Made by a program: the position numbers and the translations under genes. The notes under the pieces are model-generated. The model did no database searches, had not been told where the DNA came from, and saw nothing but the letters and a program-made list of their open reading frames with translations. From an uncultured Duncaniella sp. (GTDB lineage: Bacteria > Bacteroidota > Bacteroidia > Bacteroidales > Muribaculaceae), in NCBI GenBank assembly GCA_910576785.1, contig CAJTJG010000009.1:57837-121836 (forward strand): a stretch of DNA of 64,000 nucleotides, written 5' to 3'. Shown here piece by piece: positions 62,618-64,000 of this stretch (position 1 is the stretch's first letter; every line of letters begins with the position of its first letter).

Positions 62618-63903
62618 ACGTCCGCCGCATTTTCATATTGCTGACCGGAACCTTGGTGGTGGCGGCGACGATGCTTCCGGACGCATGCGGAGGCTTCACC
62701 AGGCCATGCCTGTATGTGGAGGGCATACTCGGTGCGGCAATTTTACTATGCATGGTCTTATATTCACGTGTTGTCAAGCCACTGCATGTGGCCAACATGG
62801 GCATTGATCTGCTCAGGGAGCAGGACTACGGCTCACGTCTTGCTCCGGTGGGACAGAAAGATGCCGATAGAATAGTGGAACTGTTCAATGATCTGATGGA
62901 CAATCTCAAGACAGAGCGCCTGCGCACTCTGGAGACCGACCATCTCCTCAGTCTGCTCATCGAAGCATCCCCCACAGGTATAATCAGCATAGGCAATAAT
63001 GACCGGATAATTTTATGCAACTCCGCATCTTGCACCATTTTGGGCGAGGACCCTATCGGCAAAAGGCTTGACGAACTCAGCTCACAGGTGGCCCGCGAAT
63101 GCTCCATGCTCGAGAAGGACGAGAGCAGAGTGGTGAGACTCACTGACACGAAGATCTACCGCTGCTCACGCCTGTCCTTCATGGACAGAGGTATGTCACG
63201 CCCGTTCATCCTCATCGAGACACTGACCGACGAGGTGCGCCGCGCCGAACGTGAAGCTTACGGCAAGGTGATTCGTGTTATCGGTCATGAGGTAAACAAC
63301 TCTCTCGCATCCATATCCTCCTTACTCAGACTTCTGCTCGACACCAAACCTTGGGGCGACGACGAATTGCTCACCGAGGCTGTGGAGGGAAGCTCCCGCC
63401 GGGCTGACAGACTTGCCGCATTCATTTCAGCCTATTCCGGCGTAGTGAAGATACCACCGTTGAACACCACACCGGCCACAACCAACCGTCTGATCACAGA
63501 TCTACAGCCATTCCTGTGCTCCATGGCATATTCCGCCGGTGTGAATGTGGAGTTTGATCTTGATGCCGACGCCACTCGTCAGTACCAGATGGACCTGTCA
63601 TTGATGGAACAGGTGATAGTGAACATATTCAAGAATGCCATAGAGAGTATCGGAGACAGGCCCGACGGTAAAATAACCATTTCCACCGGCACACGCGGAC
63701 ATATCATCATCACCGACAATGGCGCAGGACTATCTACCGAAGCCCAGCGCAGCCTCTTCACCCCATTCTTCTCCACAAAGCCATCAGGACAGGGCCTCGG
63801 ACTGATGTTTGTGTCGGAGATCCTCAACCGCCACGAAGCCACATTCTCACTCGGCACTTCGACCGACGACGGCCTAACGCGCTTCACAATAAAGCTGAAA
63901 TGA
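62614..63903 (+). CDS. Sensor histidine kinase (NtrY-like)
   Basis: 429 residues. Two membrane helices (about 5-25 and 34-55) with a very short periplasmic part, a HAMP-like segment, a PAS domain (about 105-205, LIEASPTGIISIGNNDRIIL), the H-box IGHEVNNSLASISSLLRLLL with His225, then the ATPase with N-box NIFKNAIESI, G1 ITDNGAGL and G2 GQGLGLMFVSEI. The near absence of a periplasmic domain suggests it senses a membrane or cytoplasmic signal. Partner of the preceding regulator. Confidence 0.94.
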   Translation: MNVRRIFILLTGTLVVAATMLPDACGGFTRPCLYVEGILGAAILLCMVLYSRVVKPLHVANMGIDLLREQDYGSRLAPVGQKDADRIVELFNDLMDNLKTERLRTLETDHLLSLLIEASPTGIISIGNNDRIILCNSASCTILGEDPIGKRLDELSSQVARECSMLEKDESRVVRLTDTKIYRCSRLSFMDRGMSRPFILIETLTDEVRRAEREAYGKVIRVIGHEVNNSLASISSLLRLLLDTKPWGDDELLTEAVEGSSRRADRLAAFISAYSGVVKIPPLNTTPATTNRLITDLQPFLCSMAYSAGVNVEFDLDADATRQYQMDLSLMEQVIVNIFKNAIESIGDRPDGKITISTGTRGHIIITDNGAGLSTEAQRSLFTPFFSTKPSGQGLGLMFVSEILNRHEATFSLGTSTDDGLTRFTIKLK

Positions 63904-63933
63904 CATGAAGATGGCAGTGTGTCAATCGAGTAG

Positions 63934-63966
63934 GAGGTGAACACTAATTGAGGTGTTCACCTCTTT
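63934..63966 (+). terminator. Terminator of the two-component operon
   Basis: GAGGTGAACAC (63934-63944) pairs exactly with GTGTTCACCTC (63953-63963), followed by TTT. Confidence 0.65.
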
Positions 63967-64000
63967 CGTGTTCACTTGTCCTCTCACACCACCGTACAAG

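Noticed and set aside
1..64000. CRISPR array, prophage, integrase or complete insertion sequence
   Set aside because: No regularly spaced direct repeats, phage structural genes, transposase or integrase motifs were seen on either strand.

Overview
The window looks like a chromosomal segment of a gut Bacteroidales bacterium, most likely Muribaculaceae or a close relative (inferred; no search was run). Pointers are: promoters with the Bacteroidetes TAnnTTTG -7 box, often with a TTTG box about 20 bases upstream; an ECF sigma / compact FecR-like / TonB-dependent receptor / DUF4249 lipoprotein operon; GH43 and CE8 pectin enzymes; type III glutamine synthetase; a methylmalonyl-CoA mutase MutA/MutB pair; and an FtsK-LolA-TrxB gene order. 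Most of it is housekeeping or catabolic sequence with tightly packed genes, many overlapping by ATGA.

Layout. 1-1350: tail of a GH43 gene, then an A+T-richer minus-strand pair (ECF sigma factor and four-helix membrane protein). 1381-6387: minus-strand ECF sigma / beta-barrel / FecR-like / TonB receptor / DUF4249 operon. 6524-7867: a GH43 galactosidase-like enzyme. 8010-8182: tRNA-Ser and tRNA-Thr. 8387-14567: meso-DAP dehydrogenase, an amino acid symporter, a TPM-domain protein, dGTPase and class II aldolase. 14852-23535: a six-gene hexuronate/pectin operon (GH43, pectin methylesterase, UxaB, UxaA, UxaC, hexuronate transporter). 23775-31621: ferredoxin, efflux MFS, cardiolipin synthase, NAD synthetase, dicarboxylate/amino acid symporter, Fur-family regulator, esterase and TSCPD protein. 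31622-32303: the one long gene-free stretch, holding a dispersed palindromic repeat and a candidate small RNA. 32304-37613: Lon, PASTA protein, RluD-like synthase, DUF362 protein and ribosomal protein L34. 37715-45843: flavodoxin, FtsK, LolA-like protein, thioredoxin reductase, acetyltransferase, beta-propeller lipoprotein and esterase. 45958-49986: MutA and MutB. 50138-55945: outer-membrane barrel, DapF, DapL, type III glutamine synthetase, PepSY-like lipoprotein. 55925-57986: Crp-family regulator and sodium-dependent transporter. 58202-63903: glycosyltransferase, PorE-like OmpA lipoprotein, and an NtrC-type response regulator with its histidine kinase.

How the genes work together. The 14852-23535 operon would demethylate and trim pectin fragments in the periplasm, import hexuronates and convert galacturonate through tagaturonate and altronate to 2-keto-3-deoxygluconate; the kinase, aldolase and glycan-import genes that complete the route are not here. 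Diaminopimelate for peptidoglycan and lysine can be made two ways, by Ddh or by DapL plus DapF. MutA/MutB would serve the succinate-propionate pathway.

The observations most worth following are the isolated promoter-plus-terminator small-RNA candidate at about 31790-31936, the paired palindromic repeats at 9299 and 31689, the compact FecR-like protein with an extra barrel gene in the sigma operon, the PorE-like protein without other secretion genes, and a hairpin that appears to cover the ribosome binding site of the efflux MFS gene.
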